Shown here piece after piece: positions 8,501 to 16,860 of a stretch of DNA of 64,000 bases. The stretch lies in contig JAKSUA010000008.1 in the NCBI GenBank assembly GCA_024409235.1, positions 1 to 64,000 on the forward strand. The letters are read 5' to 3'. This DNA comes from Bacteroidales bacterium (GTDB lineage: Bacteria > Bacteroidota > Bacteroidia > Bacteroidales > UBA1715). The notes below the pieces were generated by a model. That model saw nothing but the letters and a program-made list of their open reading frames with translations. It was not told where the DNA came from and made no database searches. How positions within the stretch are numbered: position 1 is the stretch's first letter; the number at the start of each line of letters is the position of its first letter. The position numbers and the translations under genes were made by a program.

Positions 8501-11500
8501 ACACATTCAGTGTTGGTGGAACCCTTCCAACCGATGTTACCCGTCCAGGTTATTCATTCCTAGGTTGGTATGACAATTCTGAGTTACTTGGAAACGCAGT
8601 GGCACTTATCCGTTCATCGGATTATGGAAATAAAACCTATTATGCAAAGTGGTGTAAAAATACTTATACAATAGCGTATAATAAAAATGGTGGTGATATA
8701 GAAGACGAAGAAATTGTTACCTCATATTCTATTGGAGATGAATTTGATTTGCCTGGTGAGGTCTATAAAGAGGGATATTCATTCTATGGCTGGTACGATA
8801 ATCCAAATTTCGACAATGAATCAATTGAATACGTGGAAGCTGATGAATATGGCAATAAAACATACTATGCAAAGTGGGTTGTTAATTCATATTCTGTTAC
8901 TCTTACAACAAATGGGGGAACAATAAATAGTGGAAATTTATCTCGATATACATATAGTTATGGAGCAACACTTCCTGTCGATGTAACACGTGTTGGCTAT
9001 AGATTCGATGGATGGTATTCTGATGCAAGTTTTACAAGCAATAGAATAACTTCGATTGGAGTAGATGAAATGGGAAGTAAAACATTCTATGCGAGATGGA
9101 TTGCAAATACTTATACGATTACGTTGAACGTGAATGAAGGTACTATAAAATCTGGAAATGTTGGTTCTTATACATATGGTTTAACAACAACACTACCTAC
9201 GAATGTGGTACGTAGAGGCTATACTTTTGGCGGCTGGTATGAAAGTTCTAATTTAGATGGTGGTGCTGTAAAAACAATTTCAAATACATCAACAGGCAAT
9301 AAGACATATTATGCAAAATGGAATGTGAATACCTATGCGGTAGATTTAAATGCAGATGGCGGAACAATTAACTCAGGAAATGTTTCGTCTTATGTTTATG
9401 GTGTCGGTGCTATTCTTCCAACAAATGTGACAAAAACTGGTTATACGTTTGATGGTTGGGAAGGTTTATCTGTTCCAAGTACTTACAGAGTGTTGTTGAC
9501 ATCCTGTGGATCCGCGAAATTAAACGTTTTAAAAACAGTTAGAGCTTTTGAAAATTTCTCATGGATGGGATTGAAAGACGCAAAAGAGTTTATCGAAGCT
9601 GTTGACATTGAACCTCAGTTGTTGGAGGAGGATATAACTATGGATGAAGCTTTGGCCTATAAAGATGCTATAGAAGAAGTTGGTGGTCAGGTTGCTATTG
9701 AAAGTATGTCTAATGAGGATGATGCAACAGGTATCTTTACAAATATTTCAACGGTTCAGGTTGGAGATGTTGAATTTGTTGCAGTTTGGAAATTAAATAA
9801 CTATTCAATTACATATAATGCAAATGGCGGTACTTATCAGGATAAAATAACTGTAAGTGAAGATGGTGATACTACGATAGTTCCTGTAGCAACAATGTAT
9901 AATTATGGTGATACTGTCGTGCTTCCTGTTCCTACACGTGTTGGATACACTTTTGAGGGTTGGTTCAATAATTCAAATTTCATGGGAACTAGCGTTTCAG
10001 AAATTAATCCAAATGAATATGGCGACAAAGAATTCTGGGCTAAATGGAGTGAGGAAAGTTATAAAGTCACTTTGAATACTAATGGAGGTGAGATAAATTC
10101 CGGTAATCTTGTAAAATATACGTACGATGCTCTTGCAATTCTTCCTCAGGATGTAACCAGAACAGGTTATACGTTTGATGGTTGGTTTGATAATGAAGAA
10201 TGTGAAGGAACAGCTGTTATACAGATTAGCAAGGGTACAGTCAATGAACAAATATTCTATGCAAAATGGACTGCAAAAACATACACGGTTATATTGCAGA
10301 CAAATAATGGAACTGTAAATGGAGAGAATGTTACATCTTATGTTTATGGCGAAGGTGTAATTCTTCCAACAGATGTAACAAAAGAAGGATGGGTATTTTC
10401 TGGTTGGTATTCAAACAGCAGTTATGCCGGCGGTTCTGTTGCATCGGTTGGAAATACAGAAACAGGAGATAAACAGTTCTGGGCTAAATGGGTTGCAAAC
10501 GAGTATGAAGTTTCTGTAGAATATGATTCTAATATGGGCTCGATTGTCGGAACTGGCTTATATGAATACCAGTCAACTGCAAAAGTGAAAGCGGTTGCCG
10601 ATGATGGATATGAGTTCGTTGAATGGATAGTTGACGAAGCCAATGTAGAGACTGTCGGTGCAGCTTCGTTCCAAACAGCAACAATCTCATTTGTTGTAAA
10701 AGAAGCAATAAATTTGACAGCAGTATTTAAAGAAAAAGAAGGTGTTTATTCTGTAGAATCATTACAGATAGACACTCTTTTAACAGAGACTGAAGTTTTG
10801 CCTATTGACATTACGGGCTTATTTAAAACTACCGAAGGTTCTGAATTAACATATAGTGTTAGAAGTTCTGCTCCAAATGTTGTCTCTGGTCTTGTTCAGG
10901 AAGGAAAATTATATTTGACAACGTATGGCTATCGTGGAAAAGTAGCATTGACTATAACTGCGAAGCTTCCTAACGGCGAGAAAGCATCTGTTAGCACAGA
11001 TGTGATTGTTGAACATAACTGTGATATTCAGTTAAATAAAGAGATTACTATGGTGTCATGTTATGGTGAGTCTGACGGAAAAATAGAGGTGGATTTCGTT
11101 GAAAACTATACATATCAATGGATAGGATTTGATAACACATCAAATGTAATGGAAGGGCTTTCTGCAGGAAATTATTCTGTGGTTATTACTGATGAACGCA
11201 ATTGTCAGGAACAATATACATACACGGTTGAACAACCAAAAGAAATTAAAGTTGCAGTGTCAATTGTTAATCCTCGTTGTCATGAAGAAGGCAAAATAGA
11301 GTTGATTCCAGAAGGAGAATATACTTACCTTTGGGAAAACACGGGATCAACAGAAAAGGATTTGATTGGTGCCCCAATTGGAGATTATACAGTTATAGTA
11401 ACAGATCCTTCTAACGGCTGTAGTATAAAATTAACTCCAAGTCTTGAGTTGTCTATAAAACAACCAGAAATATCTTTGGTAACAGTAAGCAAAACGACAG

Positions 11501-12279
11501 GAAAGAACTTGGTTGTTTGGTTGCGTGAAAATTCCGATCAAATCGAATATTACACAATTTATCGTGAATCATCAGAAGAAGGAGAATACGATTCTATCGC
11601 TACTGTTCCTTATTCAGAAATAAGTGTTTACGAAGACGAGGAAGCAGATCCAATGGAACGCTCTTGGTCTTATAAGATTTCTGCAACAGATTCTTGTGGT
11701 AACAGTACAAATTTAAGCGAGGCACACAGCACTCTTCATCTTTCACAGATGCCAAGTCAAAGAGAGGGCTATGTAGAATTAATTTGGGAAGAATATAAGG
11801 GAATTGATTATTCTTCGTTCTTCATTTTGAGAGAAACAACTGTGGGTAGTTATACTTTTGTTGATACAGTTACTACTGTTCCTGCAAGTATAAAATCATA
11901 TACTGCGGAAATTCCGGGAATAGGAAAAAGTACATATTATGTGGGAATAAAATTACCTGAAGTAGTTGATCCAAAACAATTTATGAAAGCAGAATCAGGA
12001 CCGTTCTCATTAGCTATGTCAAATATTGCTGAAGCTGAAAATGACGAAGCAACGGCTGTGGATGTAATAAGTGACGAAGATATTAGAGTGTTTGCTGTTG
12101 AACATACAATCTACGTGAAGAATTCTGCTGATAAAGAAATTACAATTATGGATAGTATGGGTAAAATTTTATCTCAAACAGTTCAGACGGACGCTAGTAT
12201 AGTGAAATACAATGTTCGATTAGCTGGGGTTTATTTTGTCCGTATTGGAAAAGAAAGTTTCAAAGTAATTGTGAAATAA
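5518..12279 (+). CDS. Giant T9SS surface protein: InlB/Flg_new repeats with an embedded L7/L12-like domain
   Basis: 2253 aa. Signal peptide (residues 1-24), then a Calx-beta-like segment (about 30-85) and a region without a recognised family. Next come about 15 Listeria-Bacteroides repeats (about 440-1670), each with GYTF-x-GW and ending Y-AKW, plus one divergent InlB repeat (about 1660-1740). Repeat 12 is interrupted at residues 1321-1397 by a domain resembling the ribosomal L7/L12 C-terminal domain. Later come two SprB-like repeats (about 1835-1980) and two Fn3-like domains. The last ~65 residues, with IMDSMGKIL...LAGVYFVRI, fit a type A T9SS sorting domain. Probable adhesin or surface-layer protein; the ligand is unknown. 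Its repeats favour recombination, but the reading frame is intact. Confidence 0.85.
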   Translation: MKHLLKRFLVSVVALLFCSVGFAANSDIISSVTCSGTTFTIKRTTTTYPTTVYYRTVNGSAVGGVHFVAASGEITFKAGEAEKTVTITRLTPANSVVDAYEESNRRFYLEVWNSCTAPIYTGCWYDKTNYVTLYSMYELSVSYAFSSTTNTGTEDHTVSTSSIVNLFDSERKSYLTAVGQSYQFVVRANLKVPGITSGEGFSVGIHPGATGSLSGGYINPQNKGEYIASVKFASTTTSNVYFNFPVSTAYYKSGSNVTNAWNNSSYPNTLIFQDYKYYSDFFTDKNNLVWMIMPSSTSTIGLTVRVAKKLIYTPTLNVRLKDVTGPTVASLNVNSEKIYTSGEKIYVALRFDEIVKVTSTSFSLPLEIAGSKVYFSYEGGSGTNTLYFSASPTISSTNTTGLTLQGTDFPYSYITDLSGNTGASYYHNISCNIGQKYTVTLNKNSGTVNCDEIKYYTYGVGATLPTNVTRTGYTFGGWYTNSSCTGSPVTTISKTDSGNKTYYAKWTANRYLVTLDNRAATSSGTASIYATYGSSMPSITSPIKTGYTFGGYYDGTDGSGTQYYTSSGTSAKTCYLTANTTLYAKWTIKTPTITFNNQSATTAGTTSATATWGSAMPSITKPTKTGYTFGGYFTSNNGGGTQYYLATGASAKICDLEVATTLYAKWTANTYTLTFDNQSATTEGTVNAVATYSSKLPEIIVPTKKGYTFKGYYTSINGAGTKYYNADGSANLTSYTQTSAVTLYAYWTKDTYTITFVNNGGTISESYDNTYQFGEEVTLPAIQRDGCTFGGWFTNANCEGSAVTKIASLEVGNKTYYAKWTPNNYTVTLNLVGGSLSGGNVTTYTYGIGAVLPLSSVMSKSGYGFAGWYEDEDYNGDAVSEITVADFGNKVYWAKWEEGSYPVVLNTNEGVVNSGNVVSYKHGTAKALPTDVTRIGYTFEGWFDNSSCLGTAVTEIPSTAVEVKTFWAKWKEQVYTVTFEENEGTINNEVVISNYTFSVGGTLPTDVTRPGYSFLGWYDNSELLGNAVALIRSSDYGNKTYYAKWCKNTYTIAYNKNGGDIEDEEIVTSYSIGDEFDLPGEVYKEGYSFYGWYDNPNFDNESIEYVEADEYGNKTYYAKWVVNSYSVTLTTNGGTINSGNLSRYTYSYGATLPVDVTRVGYRFDGWYSDASFTSNRITSIGVDEMGSKTFYARWIANTYTITLNVNEGTIKSGNVGSYTYGLTTTLPTNVVRRGYTFGGWYESSNLDGGAVKTISNTSTGNKTYYAKWNVNTYAVDLNADGGTINSGNVSSYVYGVGAILPTNVTKTGYTFDGWEGLSVPSTYRVLLTSCGSAKLNVLKTVRAFENFSWMGLKDAKEFIEAVDIEPQLLEEDITMDEALAYKDAIEEVGGQVAIESMSNEDDATGIFTNISTVQVGDVEFVAVWKLNNYSITYNANGGTYQDKITVSEDGDTTIVPVATMYNYGDTVVLPVPTRVGYTFEGWFNNSNFMGTSVSEINPNEYGDKEFWAKWSEESYKVTLNTNGGEINSGNLVKYTYDALAILPQDVTRTGYTFDGWFDNEECEGTAVIQISKGTVNEQIFYAKWTAKTYTVILQTNNGTVNGENVTSYVYGEGVILPTDVTKEGWVFSGWYSNSSYAGGSVASVGNTETGDKQFWAKWVANEYEVSVEYDSNMGSIVGTGLYEYQSTAKVKAVADDGYEFVEWIVDEANVETVGAASFQTATISFVVKEAINLTAVFKEKEGVYSVESLQIDTLLTETEVLPIDITGLFKTTEGSELTYSVRSSAPNVVSGLVQEGKLYLTTYGYRGKVALTITAKLPNGEKASVSTDVIVEHNCDIQLNKEITMVSCYGESDGKIEVDFVENYTYQWIGFDNTSNVMEGLSAGNYSVVITDERNCQEQYTYTVEQPKEIKVAVSIVNPRCHEEGKIELIPEGEYTYLWENTGSTEKDLIGAPIGDYTVIVTDPSNGCSIKLTPSLELSIKQPEISLVTVSKTTGKNLVVWLRENSDQIEYYTIYRESSEEGEYDSIATVPYSEISVYEDEEADPMERSWSYKISATDSCGNSTNLSEAHSTLHLSQMPSQREGYVELIWEEYKGIDYSSFFILRETTVGSYTFVDTVTTVPASIKSYTAEIPGIGKSTYYVGIKLPEVVDPKQFMKAESGPFSLAMSNIAEAENDEATAVDVISDEDIRVFAVEHTIYVKNSADKEITIMDSMGKILSQTVQTDASIVKYNVRLAGVYFVRIGKESFKVIVK

Positions 12280-12310
12280 CAATTTGTTTTACCTTAAATA
12301 ATTATATGTG

Positions 12311-12826
12311 ATGAAGAGATTCCTTTTGTTGTTACTTCCCGTTTTGATTGTTTCATGTAGTTCGAAAAAGAATCCGATTGTTTTTCAGAAGAAAACTGAT
12401 AAAAGTGAGATTCTGTTAATTCTTGATACTGCGGGAACATTTGAATATACAGCTAAAAGTACTATAGGTGCGACTTTTGACGAAAAGGGAACTTATACAA
12501 TTGAAGATTCTTTGTTGATACTTCGCTTTCAGTATGAGAGCTATGAGCAGGCGTGCTACGAGATTCCATTGCCAAATGACACCTCGTTGATTATCAATTA
12601 TAAGGGTAAATATGTTCTGTATCCAACAATAAAAAATATTCCAGAATATGGATTGCATTATCAATCGAATGATGAATTAATGCGACAAATAGTGAAAGTC
12701 TATCAAAGAAAGGACTTCGAGGAACAGGTTGGAATGCGTTATTTCTCATTAAAATCAGGTGATTTTACTTTGCTGTTCAATGGTAATTGGAAAGTATCAC
12801 CTTTTTATGATTCAATGCTGAAATAG
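12311..12826 (+). CDS. Hypothetical lipoprotein
   Basis: 171 aa from the ATG at 12311; an in-frame GTG at 12308 would add one residue. The signal peptide ends in a lipobox (LIVSC, Cys 16), so it is probably lipid-anchored in the envelope. The rest has no recognised domain; predicted strands with motifs such as GTYTIEDSLLILRF recall the lipocalin-like folds of small Bacteroidota lipoproteins, but this is weak. It starts 31 nt after the giant gene and may be its co-transcribed partner. It converges on murI with one base between the stop codons and no visible terminator. Confidence 0.75.
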   Translation: MKRFLLLLLPVLIVSCSSKKNPIVFQKKTDKSEILLILDTAGTFEYTAKSTIGATFDEKGTYTIEDSLLILRFQYESYEQACYEIPLPNDTSLIINYKGKYVLYPTIKNIPEYGLHYQSNDELMRQIVKVYQRKDFEEQVGMRYFSLKSGDFTLLFNGNWKVSPFYDSMLK

Positions 12827-12827
12827 T

Positions 12828-13655
12828 CTATAAACTGATTTGTGCGGAATCAATCTCTTCATTTAGGAAATGACTGCCAATTGCGTTAAATGACTCGCAG
12901 GAATCGGTAGTAAAGAATTTAATCTGAGAGTTTTTCTTTAGTGTTGACTCCAAATCAGAATGTCTCTGCAGATATTTCTCTAAACTTTTAGCAACAATTT
13001 CTCCTTGTTGTATAATGGAGATATGTTCTGGTAAATATTTTCGGATTTTGTTTAGTAACAAAGGATAATGCGTACAACCGAGAAGCAGAGCGTCAATATT
13101 TGGATTTTCTGATAAAAGAGCTTGTATTTCTTTTTTTACGAAAAAGTCAGCTCCCTCAGAGTTGTATTCTCCGTTTTCCACTAAAGGCACCCACATTGGA
13201 CAGGCGTGTGCCGTAAGATTTATATTGGGAAAGAATTTCTTTATCTCTATCTCATAGGATTTTGAAGTGACAGTACCTTTTGTGGCAACAATACCAATGT
13301 TATTATTTTGGGTAAAGGTATTCGCAATTTCGGTACATGGACGGATGATTCCAAGTACTCGTTTATCTTTCCCAAAATGACTTAAATCTTTTTGCTGAAT
13401 ATTACGTAGTGCTTTTGCTGATGCCGTATTACATGCAATAATCACAAGATTACAGTTCATTTCAAACAATTTCGTTACAGCTTCAAGCGTGTATCGATAA
13501 ACAGTCTCAAATGAACGTGTGCCATAGGGTGCACGGCCATTGTCTCCCAAATAAATATAGGAATATTCAGGTAATATTCGGCGGATTTCCTTTAAAATGG
13601 ATAATCCTCCGAATCCTGAATCAAAAACTCCTATATTGAACTTACGTTCAGTCAC
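12828..13655 (-). CDS. murI: Glutamate racemase
   Basis: Interconverts L- and D-glutamate to supply D-Glu for peptidoglycan. 275 aa, the family's normal length. The N-terminal FDSGFGG holds the catalytic Asp region, and the two catalytic cysteines are visible in ACNTASA (Cys 75) and GCTHY (Cys 194). The start is GTG, directly abutting the stop codon of the upstream phosphofructokinase gene, so the two are probably translationally coupled. It is the last gene of a three-gene minus-strand unit. Confidence 0.95.
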   Translation of the reverse strand: MTERKFNIGVFDSGFGGLSILKEIRRILPEYSYIYLGDNGRAPYGTRSFETVYRYTLEAVTKLFEMNCNLVIIACNTASAKALRNIQQKDLSHFGKDKRVLGIIRPCTEIANTFTQNNNIGIVATKGTVTSKSYEIEIKKFFPNINLTAHACPMWVPLVENGEYNSEGADFFVKKEIQALLSENPNIDALLLGCTHYPLLLNKIRKYLPEHISIIQQGEIVAKSLEKYLQRHSDLESTLKKNSQIKFFTTDSCESFNAIGSHFLNEEIDSAQISL

Positions 13656-14972
13656 TTATTTCATGTTCATTGGTTGTCCTGTAGCTTCCACTACATTCCA
13701 CCAGAATTCACCTTCAATATTTACTTTTTTACGTGAAGAAGTTGCTGCTTCAATTGGTAACAAAGTGAACGAACCGTTCCAGTTACCAACAACAAAGTCA
13801 GTACGTCCAGCCATTGCTGCATGAACAGCGCAATGTGTCAATTGTTCGCAGAATTTGCTGTCGTTTGCATTAGCAGGAATACTTCTGATTATGTAACTTG
13901 GATCAATATATTTAACACAAATCGGTATGTTTTTCTTTTTGAAATAGTCTGTGATCTCGTTTTTAAGATAAACTCCGATGTCTTCGTGTAATACATTGCC
14001 GGAAGCGTCTTTTTTACGTTCTCCCTTGAAAAATTCTTGTCCTGCACCTTCTGCAACAACGATAACGGCATGACTTTTACGTTCAAGACGTTTTTCTAAA
14101 ATATTTAAGAAACCAGTACCTTTTTCATTTTCTAATGAAAATTCCATTTCTGGAATAAGGCAAAAGTTTACGTCAGGTACAGCCAAAGCAGTGCTTGCTG
14201 CAATAAAACCAGAATCTCGTCCCATTAATTTTACAAGTGCAACACCATTTTGTGCACCTTTAGCTTCATAGTGAGCATTTAATATGATAGGTTGAGCTGC
14301 TGCAAATGCAGATTCAAAGCCAAATGATTTGTCAATGTAATTAATGTCATTGTCGATAGTTTTTGGTACACCAGCAACAACAATTTTCAAACCTCTCTTT
14401 TCTATTTCTTTATGAATAGCATGAGCTCCTCTTAATGTTCCGTCACCGCCAACGCAGAATAGGATGTTGATATTGTTGCGTTCTAACGTGTCAACAACTG
14501 TTTCAATATTTTGTTCTCCTCGAGAAGAACCTAACATAGAACCTCCATCTTTATGGATGTCGTCAACCAAATCAGGTGTCAATGTAATGAATGGTATGCC
14601 ATTGTCGGGGTTTAAACCTGCATAACCATATTGTACACCGACAATGTTAGTAACACCATAGCGGTTCCAAAGGTGAGTAACCAAACCGCGGATAACGTTG
14701 TTCAAACCAGGACAAAGACCACCGCATGTGATTATTGCTACTTTTGTTTTTGAAGGGTCAAAATATATAGATTCTTTTGGACCGGGTTTTTCAAAAGAAG
14801 AAAGAGGCAGACCATTTTTAATGCAATTTTCAACTTCTGTCAACGAAGAAGAATATAGTACACGTTGCCCGTCTTCAACATAGTCATAAATTCCGTCACC
14901 TTTTTCTTTCGATAATTTTAAAGGTGATTTTATCTTACAAGGTCCTAATGTTTTAATCGTAAAATCTACCAT
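13656..14972 (-). CDS. pfkA: 6-phosphofructokinase (plant/spirochaete-type, probably ATP-dependent)
   Basis: Phosphorylates fructose 6-phosphate in glycolysis. 438 aa, longer than the ~320-aa E. coli type and typical of the clade with an N-terminal extension. The phosphate-donor motif reads GGDGT (175-179), where Gly indicates ATP use (pyrophosphate enzymes have GGDD). The active-site motif is PKTIDND (203-209), with the Lys usual in pyrophosphate enzymes but also present in plant ATP-PFKs and related bacterial enzymes. ATP dependence is therefore inferred, not certain. It sits between a GT2 gene (6 nt upstream) and murI. Confidence 0.88.
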   Translation of the reverse strand: MVDFTIKTLGPCKIKSPLKLSKEKGDGIYDYVEDGQRVLYSSSLTEVENCIKNGLPLSSFEKPGPKESIYFDPSKTKVAIITCGGLCPGLNNVIRGLVTHLWNRYGVTNIVGVQYGYAGLNPDNGIPFITLTPDLVDDIHKDGGSMLGSSRGEQNIETVVDTLERNNINILFCVGGDGTLRGAHAIHKEIEKRGLKIVVAGVPKTIDNDINYIDKSFGFESAFAAAQPIILNAHYEAKGAQNGVALVKLMGRDSGFIAASTALAVPDVNFCLIPEMEFSLENEKGTGFLNILEKRLERKSHAVIVVAEGAGQEFFKGERKKDASGNVLHEDIGVYLKNEITDYFKKKNIPICVKYIDPSYIIRSIPANANDSKFCEQLTHCAVHAAMAGRTDFVVGNWNGSFTLLPIEAATSSRKKVNIEGEFWWNVVEATGQPMNMK

Positions 14973-14978
14973 AATCTA

Positions 14979-15917
14979 TTATTTTATATATTCATCACAT
15001 AAATATTCGTTCCTATTTGAGGACGAACGGGAAATTAATTCTGCAAGAAAGCCGGTAAGAAACAATTGCGTTCCTAAAATTAAGCATACAATACCTAAGT
15101 AGAACAAAGGTCTTTGTGTCATGTTGTATTGTAAGTATGCAAGTTTCATGTACGACAGGTAAATTAAAATGACGAAACCAATTAAAAAGTTTATCATTCC
15201 AATAGAGCCGAAGAAATGCATCGGACGTTTGCTGAAACGTGAAATAAACATTACAGACATTAAGTCCAGTGGACCACGAATAAAACGTTCAATTCCAAAT
15301 TTGGAAACTCCGTATTTCCGTTCTTGGTGTAAAACAACTTTTTCACCAATTTTTTTGAATCCAGCCCATTTTGCAAGTACAGGAATGTAACGATGCATTT
15401 CTCCATACACTTCTATACTTTTTATAACTTTCTTTTTGTATGCCTTTAATCCACAGTTGAAATCATGTAGCTTTATACCTGACATTAGTCGAACAGTGGC
15501 ATTGTACAATTTACTTGGTAAATTCTTTGTTAATACAGGATCATATCGTTTCTTTTTCCAGCCTGAAACAAGGTCGTAGCCCTCTTCAGTAATCATTCTG
15601 TATAATTCAGGAATTTCGTCTGGCGAATCTTGTAAATCTGCATCCATAGTGATTACAACATCACCTTCGGCTTTTTCAAATCCTTTGAATAAACCTGCGG
15701 ATTTTCCGTAATTTCTTCGGAATTTAATTGCTTTTATTTGTTCGTATTGCTTGGATAAGTCTGAAATTACGTTCCATGAATTGTCTGTGCTTCCGTCGTC
15801 AACGAAGATTACTTCGTATGAAAAATTGTTGGCGGTCATTACTTTATGGATCCAGTCCATAAGTTCCTTCAACGATTCTTCTTCATTTAATAGAGATATA
15901 ACAACTGAAATTTGCAT
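14979..15917 (-). CDS. GT2-family glycosyltransferase with two C-terminal membrane helices (polyprenyl-phosphate type)
   Basis: 312 aa from the ATG at 15917; an in-frame GTG at 15923 would add two residues, but the family usually begins M-x-ISVVI. The GT-A domain has VDDGSTDNS and the metal-binding DADLQD, with a later CGLKAYKK segment as in DPM1/GtrB/ArnC-like enzymes. Two hydrophobic helices lie at about residues 230-255 and 270-300. It probably transfers a sugar from a nucleotide donor to undecaprenyl phosphate for envelope glycans. First gene of the GT2-pfk-murI unit. Confidence 0.85.
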   Translation of the reverse strand: MQISVVISLLNEEESLKELMDWIHKVMTANNFSYEVIFVDDGSTDNSWNVISDLSKQYEQIKAIKFRRNYGKSAGLFKGFEKAEGDVVITMDADLQDSPDEIPELYRMITEEGYDLVSGWKKKRYDPVLTKNLPSKLYNATVRLMSGIKLHDFNCGLKAYKKKVIKSIEVYGEMHRYIPVLAKWAGFKKIGEKVVLHQERKYGVSKFGIERFIRGPLDLMSVMFISRFSKRPMHFFGSIGMINFLIGFVILIYLSYMKLAYLQYNMTQRPLFYLGIVCLILGTQLFLTGFLAELISRSSSNRNEYLCDEYIK

Positions 15918-15938
15918 TTTCACATTTTTGAATCAATA

Positions 15939-15946
15939 CAAAAATA
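15939..15946 (-). promoter_or_regulatory. -7 element before the GT2-pfk-murI unit
   Basis: On the minus strand this reads TATTTTTG, an exact TAnnTTTG, about 20 nt before the start codon. No good -33 TTTG is visible at the expected spacing, so the call rests on one box and position. Confidence 0.45.
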
Positions 15947-16002
15947 GAGAATTTATCGGAATAGTTTTAGCTTAAGATAAGATTTTATTGAAAAGGTTTT
16001 CT

Positions 16003-16033
16003 TTTGGATTTTCAATAAAAAAATATATTTTTG
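16003..16033 (+). promoter_or_regulatory. Promoter of the SRP RNA gene
   Basis: TTTG (16003-16006), 19-nt spacer, TATTTTTG (16026-16033): a textbook Bacteroidota promoter, with the RNA 5' end five bases further on. It is the best promoter match in the window and a useful reference for the others. Confidence 0.85.
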
Positions 16034-16037
16034 CGTT

Positions 16038-16136
16038 GGGGTAAGTCTTGTACGACCAGCTCCTGCTGAACCCCCCCAGATCCGGAAGGAAGCAAGGGTA
16101 GGCGGTTGTAGCGGTGCGATGCAAGTAGCTTACTCC
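16038..16136 (+). ncRNA. ffs: Signal recognition particle RNA, small bacterial 4.5S type
   Basis: RNA scaffold of SRP; with Ffh it targets membrane and secreted proteins to FtsY, whose gene is at 61756. The conserved domain IV hairpin is visible: an asymmetric loop strand with AGATCCGGAAGGAAGCAAGGG containing the GGAA tetraloop. The outer stem GGGGTAAG (16038-16045) pairs with CTTACTCC (16129-16136). The closing stem is followed by seven T, so the RNA end probably acts as its own terminator. Confidence 0.95.
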
Positions 16137-16153
16137 TTTTTTATTTTAGGTAC

Positions 16154-16774
16154 GTGGCTGAATATTTCAAATTATATAACGAAAATCCGAATGAACGGCA
16201 GATTAAACAGATAGTTGAAATCTTACGTTCGGGCGGTGTTATTATTTATCCGACGGATACCGTATATGGTTTTGGTTGTGATATAACGAATCAAAAGGCA
16301 GTGGAACGAATTGCCAGAATCAAGGGCATAAAGCTAGAAAAAGCGAATTTCTCATTTATCTGTTATGATTTAAGTAATCTTTCAGAATATACGAAAGTTA
16401 CAAGTAATCAGGTGTTTAAAGTGATGAAACATAATTTGCCGGGAGCGTTTACTTTTATTCTGAATGCAAATTCTAATGTCCCAAAGTTGTTTAAAAGCAA
16501 GAAAAAAACTGTTGGTATTCGAATTCCTGATAATAACATTTGCAGAGAAATAGTGAAGGAATTAGGTAATCCGATTTTGACTTCTTCGGTGAAAAGTAAG
16601 GACGAAATTCTTGAATATCTAACAGATCCTGAGGTTATAAAAGAAGAATACGACAAGCTTGTTGACGCAGTGATAGATGGAGGCTTTGGAAAAAACGTTC
16701 CTTCCACTGTAGTTGACTGTTCAAATGACGAAGTGGAAATTGTTCGTCAGGGAGCTGGAGAATTGGAACTTTAA
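16154..16774 (+). CDS. Sua5/YciO/YrdC family protein, YciO-like
   Basis: 206 aa YrdC-fold protein. The family includes the threonylcarbamoyl-AMP synthase of tRNA t6A synthesis, but this sequence looks closer to the YciO branch (KANFSFICYDLSNLSEY, then NLPGAFTFIL), whose role is unsettled. The nucleotide-binding features YPTDTVYGFG and VGIRIPD are present. The start is GTG, 17 nt after the SRP RNA 3' end; no ATG lies nearby upstream. It could be expressed by read-through from ffs. A functional TsaC elsewhere in the genome would be expected if this is a true YciO. Confidence 0.82.
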   Translation: MAEYFKLYNENPNERQIKQIVEILRSGGVIIYPTDTVYGFGCDITNQKAVERIARIKGIKLEKANFSFICYDLSNLSEYTKVTSNQVFKVMKHNLPGAFTFILNANSNVPKLFKSKKKTVGIRIPDNNICREIVKELGNPILTSSVKSKDEILEYLTDPEVIKEEYDKLVDAVIDGGFGKNVPSTVVDCSNDEVEIVRQGAGELEL

Positions 16775-16801
16775 CTGTAACTTTAATCTTTTTTTTGATG
16801 T

Positions 16802-16840
16802 CTATAAAAGTATGCTAATGATACTTTTATAGTATATTTG
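16802..16840 (+). promoter_or_regulatory. 12-bp palindrome abutting a -7 box, upstream of the 3631-aa gene
   Basis: CTATAAAAGTAT (16802-16813) and ATACTTTTATAG (16821-16832) form a perfect inverted repeat around seven bases. The -7 box TATATTTG (16833-16840) starts at the very next base, so the palindrome covers the place of the -33 element and no TTTG is present there. It could be an operator or activator site. Lack of a T-run argues against a simple terminator for the upstream gene. Confidence 0.55.
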
Positions 16841-16860
16841 TATTCTTATAAGCTAGTGAT

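Noticed and set aside
9451..9790. Frameshift or assembly error in the giant gene
   Set aside because: The non-repeat stretch stays in frame, matches a known fold, and repeat sequence resumes on both sides, so it is a genuine nested domain.
6830..10740. Possible CRISPR or tandem DNA repeat array
   Set aside because: The periodicity comes from protein repeats of about 70-80 residues with diverged DNA; no constant repeat with unique spacers. No CRISPR seen in the window.
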